This document shows positions 1 through 11,493 of a DNA stretch of 64,000 bases, piece by piece. Location: assembly GCA_030280995.1 (NCBI GenBank), contig JASXTE010000001.1, positions 10,201,001 to 10,265,000 of the forward strand, written 5' to 3'. Every line of letters starts with the position of its first letter. The stretch's first letter is position 1. This DNA comes from Hemileia vastatrix (Eukaryota; Basidiomycota; Pucciniomycetes; Pucciniales; Zaghouaniaceae). The translations under genes were made by a program, and so were the position numbers. Below the pieces are notes generated by a model. The model had not been told where the DNA came from. It ran no database searches and worked only from the letters and a program-made list of their open reading frames with translations.

Positions 1-475
1 AGTTGACAATAAGTCCTGGTAATAAAATTATTTCAGTTGACATTAAGTCCTGGTAATTAAAATTATTTCACTTGACAATAAGTCCTGGTAATTAAATTAT
101 TTCAGTTGACATTAAGTCCTGGTAATTACAATTATATTCAGTTGACATTAAGTCCTGGTAATTAAATTCTTCAGTTGACTTCTATTCCTGATAATTATCA
201 AAATATTACTAATTATTAAATTATTTTATTATTTCAGTTGATTTATTTTAAGTCCTGGTTATAAAGTTATCTTAAAATTAATTAATAAAAATTGTGATTA
301 TTATTTCAGTTAATTTTTTTGTCCTGATAAAAATTATATTTTAATTATTCCAGTTGATTACAAAATCCTGATAATTACTTATATAATAAAAAAAAATTTC
401 CTTATTTTTCTTTAAATAAAGTAAAAATAATAAATGATTAAATTTTAATATTTCTTTCTCTCAGTTCAGGTTAAT
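1..475. repeat. Degenerating tandem repeat, about 36-60 bp period, in the 5' leader of Gypsy-1
   Basis: Units built around AGTTGACATTAAGTCCTGG followed by an AT-rich stretch ending in TTTCAG recur about nine times and become more diverged towards position 475. The array stops just before the first gag methionine at 483, so it probably belongs to the untranslated leader of the Gypsy element. The left LTR is not in the window, so the relation of this array to LTR and primer-binding site cannot be seen. Confidence 0.75.
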
Positions 476-482
476 TACAACT

Positions 483-2977
483 ATGACTGATCAAGGTACT
501 TTTTCTGGTGGTGGTGAGGAACTGGATTTAATTTATTATGATGAAGCTTCTTCAGTAAGTTCTCCTTTGACAACAAAACTGGCTCAAATTAATAAATTAC
601 TGGACCAACCAGGATGTAGAAATGCAGGAGATGGAAATATTAGTGGAGACAACTGCTCAAGATCAAAAGCCTTCTATAAACCCCCCAGAAGAGCTTCCAA
701 AAGGCTTCAAATAAAAAAGATGCCTTTGAATCAGCAAGTCAAAAATCTCTCCACTTACATCAAGGATTTGAGGTCAGAAAACCTCAAGCTGAGGTCAAAA
801 ACAGACTCTCTAGAAGACAAGGTAAGAAAAATAGAGTCCTTCCTTCAAGAGAAGAGGAAACCTCCTCCTCCAAAAGCCCTTCCACAATTGGCCCCCCAGC
901 AACAAGAAAAGGTCAAAGTCTCAAAGTTGCAAGGGGATTGGCTGAACACCCAGTGGTATTATCTGTCCCAACAGCAGCAGCAACAAATACCTCAGGCAGG
1001 TCCTTCAAGAACCAATCAGTTCAGCCCCACACCTCCTCACCCCTATCAAGGAGGAAGAAAGTGAAAAAACAATCACATTCAATTCTTGCCCAAGCCATGG
1101 TAAGCCCCTCTATTGAATCTCAAGTACCATTTCTTGTTACTGATTCAGTTCCTTTAGGTAATTCTGGAAGAGGAGATGAGACTTTGAGACCAGTAGAGGC
1201 TGAGAATAGTAGAAAATTTCTCAATATTCTAATGTATCTAATCCTTTGGTTTTGATTGCTACTTCAATGATAAATCCTGATATGGCTATTATTGATGAGA
1301 AACTTGATCCTGAGTTTTATGAGAATCTGGAAAGTTATTCTGTTTCACTATTGAGAAATACTCCAGATGTAGCTAACATTAATGATGAATATTTGAGGGA
1401 TATTATTGCTAAACAAAATCACATAATGAACAACATGCAATTGACTCAGAAATATAATAGTCTGTTAACTGAACAGGGTTATCAAGCATTGAGGAGTGAG
1501 TTACAGAGATTTTCTGATGATTTGTTTCATTAAAAAGTAACTCATGAAAAGAAATTTGCTTTATGACAAAATATCAAGAATGATTTGTCTGAATTAAAAG
1601 ATGATGTGTCCATCTGTTGCCAGGAGCTAGAAGGACATAAGATGAACTTGGAAAGATTGAGTAACCATTATTCATCTTTAAAAAAATAAGAACCAGTTAT
1701 CTTTTGCAACCATCAATGAGAATTTATCTAGTATTCCAAGAGTAAAAACTAGGTTAACAACCATTGAGGAGAAATTAAATTCTTTGTTATATAATCAAAA
1801 GTTTTCTGAAATTTCTTTGAAAGAACCTGTTGAGCAGGATACCCCAATTGTACCTGTTCCTAGTTCATCCAAAGTAAAATTAGTGCCAGAAATGCCTGTT
1901 GATACCACTGAGTTTCCATCAAAAATTGATGATGTATCTGGATCATCTACAGAAGGATTAAACAATGAGATTAATGCCCAATTGGAGAAGTTACAGCTCC
2001 TTCTCACTCAGAAACAAGCTTGTAATAAGGAGACTAATTCAAATCAAAAGAATTGGCCAAAACTTGAACAGTATCCAACATTTGATGGTGACTCCTCCTC
2101 TGATTGGCAAAATTTCATTTTCAGGATTGATAATATAAAAAATTACAAACTCCCAGATAAGGAAATTGTGTCAAAATTAATTTCTTTATTTACCAATATA
2201 GCCCTAATGTGGTATGAATCTGTTCTCTTGGATAAAAATGACTACTCATGGGAAGATTGGAAAAAATTAATTAAAGAACAATTTGGTGGTTTCAATTTTA
2301 GGTTAGCTCAACAAAGGCAATATGAAGAAACCAGATATAGCTCTTCTACAGAAAAACTTATTGAGTTCCTGATAAAACTTGTGAAAATCTTGAGGGCAAT
2401 GGACCCAGATATGGAGGTTGAGTTATGGAACAACAGGATCCTCTATAAATTACCTATGTCTCTGAGAGACTTAATAGTTGCTAGGACTGAGTTCTCAAGG
2501 GAACCTTCTTCCTTCATTAATACTTGTAATGAGATCCTTCTAAACAACAAGTATGATGCTAGAAGATTCATTTCTAGAACTTCATTGGAGAAAACCTCCA
2601 ATTACCAACAAAAACCTCTGGAAAAGGTTGGTAAACCTTCTGCCCCTTTTGAACCCAAAAAATATGCAACAAACACTTGCTTCAAATGCAGAAAGCCTTG
2701 GAAGAAAGGCCATGTTTGTGACAAGATGATAAATTATGTTGAACAGACAGAGGAACATGCTGATGACACAATAGCACTGGATGATACTTCAAGTGATTGT
2801 GCCAGCAATATTTCATATGAATCTCAACAAGAAATTTTAATTCTGGAAGAGGATATTCATTATTTAAACAATATTGATATTGAGAATAATGATTTATCTA
2901 CAATGGAAGATGCTGAGATCATAAAAAATCGTGAGGATAGCTCAATTATTATTGCCCCCTCAAGGCACCAGTCTTGA
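483..2977 (+). pseudogene. Gypsy-1 gag polyprotein, frameshifted
   Basis: Gag packages element RNA in virus-like particles. The reading begins at ATG 483 with an acidic N-terminus, then a basic stretch and a coiled-coil (leucine/lysine rich, about residues 80-125) and a Pro/Gln-rich segment. It breaks near 1064, continues in other frames through 1246-1533 (helical, acidic) and resumes in one long frame at 1784-2977. That last part holds a retrotransposon gag core with WPKLEQYPTFDGD and, near 2680-2712, a zinc knuckle of the type CFKCRKPWKKGHVC. It ends in TGA at 2975, and the protease begins in the -1 frame slightly upstream, as in elements that make Gag-Pol by -1 frameshifting. At least two frameshifts make it nonfunctional. 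Confidence 0.82.
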
Positions 2978-3069
2978 TCAATGGAAACAACATTGAGGTT
3001 GTTTTAGATTCTGGAGCTGGAGGAAGTGTAGTATCTTAAAAATAACTTGCTTCAGTGGACCAAGATTAT

Positions 3070-3879
3070 TGTCACCAGAAGACCTACGCACAAGGTCGAG
3101 GGTGTTCCTGGAAATGAGATGGAGAGAGGAGTTTAGAAACTTCGTTGAGGCACAGAGGAAATGTTCGAGGAAGTGATTCAAAGATGACTCAAAGGAAGAG
3201 CTAATGCTTTGAGATATGTTTGAGGAGAATTCTAATATAAGTTGAAGGTAATATTAAAATTCTTAAAATCTCACAAAGGGTTTGAGACTCAATAATCAAA
3301 GGTTTCAGGATTTAGAAATGATTACTGAGAAAATAAGGAAAGATACAATAATAATGATTTAACTAAAGCTTTACCACTATTAACTATATATACGTTCTAT
3401 AATTTAATTCTAAAGAATGTCGAACCAAAAACCCAACCCCTTTTATATCCTTTGCTCCTCCTCGCATTGACCTCATACCCATCCACTATTCCGCACACCA
3501 CAGACCATTAAAATACACCCGTTACACCTGGACCCTCCTCACTAACAGCCGTTAACCCCTTAATCCTCCACTAACCATTCCGTCCATTCTCACTACCCCT
3601 TTTTAATAATTCACAGACATTTAATAAACCTTTTAGTGTACTATTACATTGACTATTGCGCTGTGCGTCGCTTATTGAGGAAAAGACTGAGACACACTAT
3701 TGAGAGATTGACTAATTTAGATTTAGAGTTTTAGGCTAGCACAGTTGAATAGTGAGTACACAAAGGAAAGTCGCAGTTGCTATGGAGAATTGCTTTCTGC
3801 GCTTCGAGTATGGATTTAGATATCTGAATTATTAATTTAATGAGCTGCTTTTGCCTTGAGTGTCACGTGGCGCGTGACA
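3070..3879 (-). repeat. 3' LTR of nested chromovirus (810 bp)
   Basis: Starts TGTCACCAGAAGACCTACGC and ends GGCGCGTGACA on +. It aligns along its length with 10684-11493 and has the same length. It keeps more CpG dinucleotides than its partner. Flanked on the left by the target duplication ATTAT. Confidence 0.95.
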
Positions 3880-3889
3880 GATGCCCGGG

Positions 3890-3896
3890 TATAAAA
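3890..3896 (+). promoter_or_regulatory. TATA box for the antisense gene inside the chromovirus
   Basis: TATAAAA lies 11 bp outside the LTR and 82 bp upstream of ATG 3978, followed by a pyrimidine-rich leader (CTAGTTTCCCTTCCC). Position and orientation fit a core promoter for the + strand gene, not for the - strand retroelement. This is inferred from sequence alone. Confidence 0.55.
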
Positions 3897-3977
3897 AGCA
3901 TAAGCTCCGTTGAGCGTGAGACATACTTCCCACACTAGTTTCCCTTCCCTTATATTTTAATTACTTTATATTTTACT

Positions 3978-5009
3978 ATGGTGGATTGTCCTACCCCAAC
4001 TCCCACGCCTCCACACCCTAAAGAGGATGGGGGAATTGTTACCCGGCAATATTCCCAAGCATGTACGGCTTGTGAATCCATGGAATACTTCTGTGTGGAA
4101 AGCACAGCTACTCGAGGTCCTTGCCAGAAATGTGAGTTTTGCCGGTGGAGACGGGTGGCATGCAATGCGTTAGCAAAAAATTTGGATATCAAACAAAGGT
4201 TTACCAAGACTAAATATTGGGTAATACCAAAGACAAAGGAAGTGGTTGAAGACATATGGGACATGTTGATTGGGGATGACCAATCAGAAGCAGCTGAGGA
4301 GGAAGTCGAGGATAATACGACATCCTGGGTAACTCAAGCTATGGGTAAACAAAGGGTAGAAGAGGAGGAAGATGAGGAGGAAGTTCTTATTCCAAGGGGA
4401 ACTCCAAAAAAACAACGGGTGTTCATCGAGGATAAAAAAGAGGAGAAAGAAGTGGCGGTGGAGGTTACTCCAAAATTATTCTTAGAGACTGACCCCATAT
4501 TCAAAGTAAGTCCATTCTTCTGTTGTTTTTTAGAAATTATGTTACTGATGATATTGTTTTAGAATCCAGATATCATCGCAGAAGTTCAAATTGTGGAAGC
4601 TGCGCCATTGCTACCAGTCAAGGCAAATCAACCAGTGGTTGATTTGAGGGAGGATATCGAAGAGATTCTTGACCAGGTATGGTCGAAGAAACCTCGACAA
4701 GGTCGACAGACCAGGTTTATTGAAGATTTAAGCGGTGAAGTCAATAGGATTGTTGATGCCACTTCCTTCGACGTGGCCGAAGAGCTTCTGGAAATTTGGG
4801 AAGTGGTACCGGTAGGAGAGGAAGAGGTTTTTGAAAAATGTAGGAAGGAGATAAGGGTGATTTTGGAGAAGATGAAGGGATTGGTTCAAGAGAAAATAAA
4901 GGAGAAGAAAAAGAAAGAAAAAGGAAAAAGAAAAGTAGAAACAATTTGTATTTATTTATTTTATTTTGTTGTTTTAATTTTTAAAATTTTAAAATTTTAT
5001 TTTTTTTAA
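3978..5009 (+). CDS. Antisense accessory gene of chromovirus: Cys-rich, acidic, spliced protein of unknown function
   Basis: Two exons, 3978-4505 and 4563-5009, give about 324 residues. The 57-bp intron starts GTAAGT and ends TTTTAG, and removing it keeps the frame. The N-terminal third holds CTACESMEYFC and then CQKCEFCRWRRVAC, so eight cysteines or so in C-x2-C style clusters followed by a basic patch. This resembles a metal-binding or DNA-binding module, but it is not a canonical Zn2Cys6 cluster. The middle is strongly acidic (Glu/Asp runs), and the C-terminal exon is helical, ending in a Lys/Glu-rich tail and a hydrophobic end that may be translated 3' sequence. It lies between the chromodomain and the 3' LTR, opposite to gag-pol. 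No stop interrupts it although gag-pol is broken. Function is unknown to me. Confidence 0.72.
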
Positions 5010-5793
5010 GATTTTGAGAGAGAAACGAAAAGAAAGAAAAAATTTAAATAAGATTTTGTTTTGAATTTTGAAAGAAGAATTTTGAATGAAAGAAGAAAAG
5101 AAAGAAATTTTAATTGAAAGAGTTTTAGTTTAAATTTTGATAGAAAAATTTATGTAGGAAAAAGAAATAGTTGATTAAAATAATTTCATTGGGAATGTAA
5201 ATTTAATGAAAGAAAAAATTGTTATTTATCAAAGTTTTGAGGAATTTTAGTTATTTGAAAAAAAAGAAAGAAAGAAAAGAAGAGAAGAAATAAATTTTAA
5301 AAGATTTTAAAAGAAAGAAGTAATTGTTTGAAGAAAAAAATTTTTAAAAAGGATATTTAGAGGTTGAAGTGAAATTTGAGAAAGATTGTCGTGTTGCGTT
5401 TGTGAAAAATTTTGATAGTTCGAGGAAAAGAATTTTTTAAGGAAAGAATGTAGGTAAAAATTTGAAAAGAAAAGAAAAGAAATTTTAAAGAAATTTTAGA
5501 ATGTTATATGAATTTTTTATTTATTTTGTTTTAAAATTTTATTTTTCTTTAATTTAATTTATTTTTATTTTTATTTCAATTTTTTTTTATTTTTTTTTAA
5601 TTTAATTTTTTTTTTTTTTAAATTTAATTTAATTTAATTTTATTTATTATAAAGAAGGTTGAAAAACTTTTGAAAGAAAAAAAAAGAAGAAAGAAGAAAA
5701 GAAAACAAAGAATACGGAAATTTTAGAGATAGAGATGTTTTAGATTTTAAAGAGAAGAAGGAAAAAAAGAAAGAAAAGAAAAAAAAGAGAGTT
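5010..5793. other. Low-complexity A/G- and A/T-rich spacer in chromovirus
   Basis: Runs of GAAAGAAAGAAAA type and long T tracts fill the space between the antisense gene and the chromodomain end. I see no coding potential or structured repeat. On the - strand it would be a long pyrimidine-rich 3' untranslated region of the retroelement. Confidence 0.7.
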
Positions 5794-8700
5794 TTAATGT
5801 TTTGGTTTTAAAGGATATTTAAGATGAAAAGATTTTAGAAGTTCAGGGGCGTTAGAAACATTGATGGCTGGTTCCCAGGATGTTTTGTCTGAATCATCAA
5901 GGAAACCTTCCCATTCCACGAGGTATTGAAGTTTCCCCTTGCGTATTCTTGAATCAATGATACAGCTTACTTCCCACTCTAGATGGTCTTCTACTTCGAC
6001 CGGTTCCGGAGGAGGTTGGTTCTTGCCCGGGTATGTTTCTCGAGCCAGTTCCAGGAGAGATACATGAAAAACAGGGTGAATAGCCTGACATTTAGGAGGT
6101 AGCTTGAGTTGAAATGCAGTTTTAGAGACTTCAGAGTTGATTTTGAATGGTCCCAAGCGTTTTTCAGCCAGTTTCTTTGATGGTCGAGTCGTTCAAATGT
6201 TTTGTGCGTCAAGCCATACTTTGTTGCCTAGTTTAAAAGAAGGAGCAGATTGTCGATGTTTGTCGGCCTGTTCCTTGTATCTTCGAATTGCTAATTCCAA
6301 ATCTGATTTAAGTTCCTCTTGGAGTCGTGATATGGTTCAAAGATATTGTTCTGCAGGATGATTAGTTCCTACATGGATTGAGTTGAATAGAGGATGTCTT
6401 CCATAAACAGTTTCAAAAGGAGATTGTCGTGTCGAAGAATGAGTCAAGTTATTATAAGCAAATTCGGCCAATGGTAACCATGTGGTCCAATCGTCTTGTT
6501 GATAACTGACATACATTCGAAGGTATTGTTCGAGGATTTGGTTGACCCTTTCTGTTTGCCCATCGGTTTCAGGGTGATAGGCTGTGGAGAGATCCCTCGT
6601 GATATTGAGTTGTCGACACAGTTGAGTCTAGAATGTGGATACAAACAATGAACCTCTATCTGAAATAATATCATTAGGTAAGCCATGTTTGGAAAATACA
6701 TGTTCTATAAACAATTTTGACAAATCTTCTGCTGTAGCAGTAGTAGTGGTTTTAATAAAAATAGACATCTTTGAAAATCTATCTACTATTACAAATATAG
6801 CATCAAAATTATTAGAAAGAGGAAGTTGAGATATAAAATCCATCAATAAAGATTACCAAGGTTTAGAGGGAATAGGAAGCGGTTGAAGCAACCCATGCTT
6901 CCAGTGACAGGGAGCCTTATTCCCATTACATTCATAACAAGCTATTATATAGGCCTTGATTTCTCTAGTCATTCCTGGCCAGAAGAAATCCCTCACTATA
7001 AACTGGTAGGTTTTATCAACCCCAAAATGACCAGCTAATGGAGAATCATGTCGACTATTGAAAATCTATAGTTTTATTTCATTGTTGTCGGGTATGACTA
7101 CTCTACCTTCAAAAACTAATAGACCTGATTCAATACTAAATCTTTTGGCCCCTTGCTTCGAGAGTATTTTGTCTTTTAACCCTAAACAATAGTTGTCCTT
7201 TGACTGAGCTTTGAGGATGTTGGATAATGGATTTTGAAACAATTGAATTGTCATCGAATTAAGTTGATGAGTTGTTAACATTGATTTGTTGAAAATTGAT
7301 TTCACATTTGCTGGGTTCTTGTCAGAAAATGTGCCCCCCGCTGTGGGTAAACGTCATCCCGACGTGACAAGATATCTGGGACAATGCAGTTCTTACCTGG
7401 GCGATAAGAAATAGAAAAAGTAAATTCAGACAGAAATTCAGCCCACCTGGCTTGACGCCTGGTTAACACTTTGGAAGACATGAAGTATTTCAAAGCATTA
7501 TGGTCTGTTAAAATTTGAAAAGGACTATCTAGGCTGAGAAGAAAAGAGCGCCATTTTTTAAGACAATAAATAATAGCTAAAAGCTCTTTGTCATGAATTT
7601 CATAATTTAATTCTGCTGCAATGAGTTTGTGTGACTCAAAAGCAACAGGATGAAACAATTTTGTTCCAGGATTTAATTGAGAAATGACCCCTGTGATAGC
7701 ATAATCGCTCGCATCTGTCTCGAGGATTTTCGAAGCAGAAGGATCAAAGTTTTGAAGAATTGGAGCTGTGGTAAATGCAGTCTTGAATGCTTCAAATTCA
7801 TTTTGTGCTGTAGAAGTAAAAACAAAAGGAATATCTTTTCTAAGAAGAGAAGTAAGATTGGAAATAGTTTTAGAGTAATCTTTAATAAATCTTCTATAGA
7901 AATTTGCAAAACCCAAAAATCCTTGGAGGGATTTAACGGTTTTGAGCTCAGGCCATTCCAGGACTTTTTGGACCTTTTTGTCTTCCATGACTAAACCATC
8001 AGTGGAAAACGTAAAACCCAAAAAATCGATTGATTTAAAATGGAATTCGCATTAATTGTGCTTAGCGTAGAGACCGTGATCTTGAAGTCAATTCAGAACC
8101 TGTCAAACATGATGAATATTTTCATCCAGTTTCTTTGAGAAAATTAAAATATCATCTAAATAGACGACAACATCTTGGAAGATGTCATTAACAAAAGTTT
8201 GAAAAGTTGATGGTGCATTACACAATCCAAAGGACATAACTAAATATTCAAAACTACCAAATCTAGTGCCCATTTCAGTCAGTGTTTCATGACCTTCCGC
8301 AATGCAAATAAGATTATAAGCGCCTCTAAGATAAATTTTAGAAAAGAAATTAGCACCATTAAAAAGGGTAAGAAGCAATGACATAGGAGGAACAGGATAT
8401 GCATTTTTCTTAGTGACTGTGTTGAGCTTTCTATAGTCAACACACAACCTAAGACTACCATCCTTCTTTTTTACAAAAAGAACAGGGGAGCCGGTTGGAG
8501 ATTTACTGGCTCTGATGAAACCTTTGGCTACATTCTCTGCAATTTAATCTCGAAGAACTTGAGATTCGTCCTTTGACAAAGAATAGACAGGACCTTCCTG
8601 AGGTACTGGACCTATTAACTCTATTTGATGGTCATAGGGTCGATGAGGTGGTAACTTATTGGCCTTCCGGATTGAGAAGACATCAAGGAAATCGTGGTAG

Positions 8701-9410
8701 ATTTCCGGTAGAGTTGATTTAATGGCTTCAACGTTGATTTGGTCATCCTCTTCATCTTTGAGAGAATCTGTTGAGGGGATACCTGAATTGAGAGAGCAGA
8801 ATTCTATTACTTCTAGGCAATTTAAATCCTCTTCGAGTGAAGTCATCGAGCTAGAAGGGTTAGCCAATTGCTCATTTAGAGAAAGATCAGATGCTTGCAA
8901 GTCATCTGGCAGAGATTCGTCCTCTAGCAGGACGTTGTCAGGCGGGTTGTTTAACTCCCTATTGACCTGCATTGAAGAATTAGAAATATACTTAGTGCGT
9001 GGGGTAATCAATCCCTGTGACCAATCAATTTCAGGATTCCAATTCATTAAAAAGTCATGGCCAAGAATGGTATTGTCCATCCTTGGGGCGTCCAAGACTG
9101 ATAATTCCCACTCAAAGGGGGGAAAGTTTGAAAAGTTGAAAACCCATAAAACTTTCTTACTTACCCAATATTTGGGTTCCTCTAATTCAACCAAGTAAAT
9201 TGGAGTTCAATTGATATCTGTAAATTTCAGTTGTAACTTCTCGGCAAAAGATAAACTGACAAAAGAAATTGAAGCTCCAGAGTCTATAAGACAACTGAAG
9301 AGAATATCCTCCTTAAAAATAATGAATCTCAAGAAATTTAAGGCAACTCCAGTCCTTAAGACATGGAGGTTCTGTGCACTGGGAGAGATAAGATAGTTTT
9401 CTTTGCACAC
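5794..9410 (-). pseudogene. Chromovirus pol: protease, RT, RNase H, integrase, chromodomain
   Basis: Read from 9410 downwards. Protease (9410-9207) has LIDSGASISFV. A linker to about 8750 leads into reverse transcriptase with [21 protein letters not shown] and the catalytic YLDD near 8160. RNase H (about 8020-7300) has an LETDAS motif and the HNALKYF segment. Integrase follows (about 7300-6300), with IVDRFSKM near 6790 and [15 protein letters not shown] near 6560. The end carries a chromodomain (EWEVSCIIDSRIRKGKLQYL) and a NAPELLKSFH tail. Stops and frameshifts lie at about 9200, 8540, 8100, 7305 and 6850-7060, so no intact polyprotein is made. Confidence 0.9.
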
Positions 9411-9424
9411 AAGTAAACTATCTA

Positions 9425-10608
9425 CTAGTTTTTTGACTTTGAACTAGTACCTTCTCTTTCCTTCAATTTTACACAATCTTCAAGCTTGTGCTTACCCCCA
9501 CAATACATAAATAACCCATTATCTGCTCCTCTCTTCCTCTCAGCTTCTTTAAGTTCCCCTTTTGGATCCAGTATTTTGCTGATATCACCTGGGGTCAAGC
9601 TTTTAGGTCGAGGCTTGTCCTTTCCCTTATTGGGTTTGGATTGAGTCAAGGAGGATTGAGTTGTCCGTGGGTGTGAAGAAGGTCCCGATTTAAAATTTAG
9701 GCCTTGAGATTTGTTGGCGTATCGACAATGTTGAAGTCGTCCTTGGTAAAAGCCGTTGAGTTCAAGGGTTCGATCTATTAAGTCCGTTAAAGTAGTCATT
9801 TTCTGACCGTGAAGATTTAACTGATCCAGAATCCTTGAAGGAAGTCCTTTTTTGAAATGATACTTGAGGGCAGCATCATTCCAACCTACTCGAGTTTGAA
9901 GTGCTCTGAAGTTTGAGATATATTCAGAGGCTTTACCATTATCACTCATGCAAAGAAAATCAAGTTCAATTTCTGCATTGTCAGTTTCATTAGGGACACC
10001 AAACAACGTGAAGAGTTGGTCCTCCAACTTTTCACAGTTATTAATAAGTGGGTTTCTGTCGAAGAGAGCATGAGAAGATAAGGTTCGAACCATCTTGCTG
10101 CTTTTCCGGCTAGGAATGAAGAAGCGAAAACAACCTTCGATTGGTCGTTATTGAAAGTTCGAGGGTCATTATGGAACAGGAGCTTGCAGGTTTGCAAGAA
10201 GGGCCGCAATCTGTCTGGATGTTCTCCATCAAATTTATCAGGAGATTTCATGGAAGGAGTTTTGAATTTAGATCCCTCTGAAGACGTTGAATTTGAAAGG
10301 GTCTTCATGAAAAGTCTCATGAAATCTTCCAGAGAATTAGATGGTCCAGGTTCTGAAGGTTGACCAGAAGGGTGATTAGCAGAGGCGGATGGTGCCTTGT
10401 GCGTTGTATCCTCTTCTTCTTCATCATCACTAGAGTCATCAAAATCTTGTGGAATGTCTTCTACAGATTGGACTGAATGTTGCCATTCTATTAGGTCAAG
10501 TGGTTCCAAGGAGTGAGTGAGGCAAACAGGCTGTGTGGCTGTTGGCCTGTCTCTGGCACAAGCTCTAGTAGTAGCGCCCGTAGGAGGAGTGCGTTGAACA
10601 GGTGCCAT
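9425..10608 (-). pseudogene. Chromovirus gag, one frameshift and a damaged zinc knuckle
   Basis: Begins at ATG 10608 (MAPVQRTPPTGATT), with an acidic DDEEEEDTT stretch and then the retrotransposon gag core (SPDKFDGEHPDRLRPF, GKAARWFEPYL). The frame changes near 10085 and continues to 9425. The C-terminal knuckle reads FMYCGGKHKLEDC, so the first cysteine of the usual C-x2-C-x4-H-x4-C is missing. The stop is just upstream of the protease frame. Gag would form the particle and bind RNA. Confidence 0.85.
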
Positions 10609-10683
10609 TTTAAGAATTTAGAAAACACCTGAAAAGGGACGTAGTAGTACAAAGAATGAGAACTACTGAGAATTAAATTATTC

Positions 10684-11493
10684 TGTCACCAGACGACCTA
10701 TGCACAAGGTCAAGGGTGTTCCTGGAAATGAGATGGAGAGAGGAGTTCAGAAACTTTGTTGAGGCACAGAGGAAATGTTTGAGGAAGTGATTGAAAGATG
10801 ACTCAAAGGAAGAGCTACTGCTTTGAGATATGTTTGAGGAGAATTCTAATATAAGTTGAAGGTAACATTAAGATTCTTAAAATCTCACAAAGGGTTTGAG
10901 ACTCAATAATCAAAGGTTTCAGGATTTAGAAATGATTACTGAGAAAATAAGGAAAGATACAATAATAATGATTTAACTAAAGCTTTACCACTATTAACTA
11001 TATATATGTTCTATAATTTAATTCTAAAGAATGTCGAACCAAAAACCCAACCCCTTTTATATCCTTTACTCCTCCTCGCATTGACCTCATACCCATCCAC
11101 TATTCCGCACACCACAGACCATTAAAATACACCCGTTACACCTGGACCCTCCTCACTAACAGCCGTTAACCCCTTAATCCTCCACTAACCATTCCGTCCA
11201 TTCTCACTACCCCTTTTTAATAATTCACAGACATTTAATAAACCTTTTAGTGTACTATTACATTGAATATTGCACTGTGCGTCGCTTATTGAGGAAAAGA
11301 CTGAGACACACTATTGAGAGATTGACTAATTTAGATTTAGAGTTTTAGTCTAGCGCGGTTGAATAGTGAGTACACAAAGGAAACATGCAGTTGCTATGGA
11401 GAGTTGCTTTCTGCACTTCGAGTATGGATTTAGACCTCTGTATTATTGATTTAATGAGCTTTTTTTGCCTTGAGTGTCACGTGGTGTGTGACA
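10684..11493 (-). repeat. 5' LTR of nested chromovirus (810 bp)
   Basis: Matches 3070-3879 end to end. Several CpG sites of the partner appear here as TpG or CpA, for example GGTGTGTGACA at the end where the partner has GGCGCGTGACA. Followed by the right-hand target duplication ATTAT at 11494-11498. Confidence 0.95.

Larger units (their letters stand above)
3070..11493 (-). mobile_element. Nested chromovirus (Ty3/Gypsy with chromodomain), 8.4 kb, inserted in Gypsy-1 protease
   Basis: Two 810-bp LTRs (3070-3879 and 10684-11493) begin TGTCAC and end GTGACA, a 6-bp inverted repeat. The flanks carry a perfect 5-bp duplication, ATTAT at 3065-3069 and 11494-11498. Coding on - runs gag (10608 down), protease, RT/RNase H, integrase and a chromodomain ending at 5794. 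Between the chromodomain and the 3' LTR (3070-3879) is about 1.9 kb holding a gene in antisense to the element (3978-5009) and a low-complexity A/G-rich stretch. The coding region has several frameshifts and stops. Confidence 0.95.
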
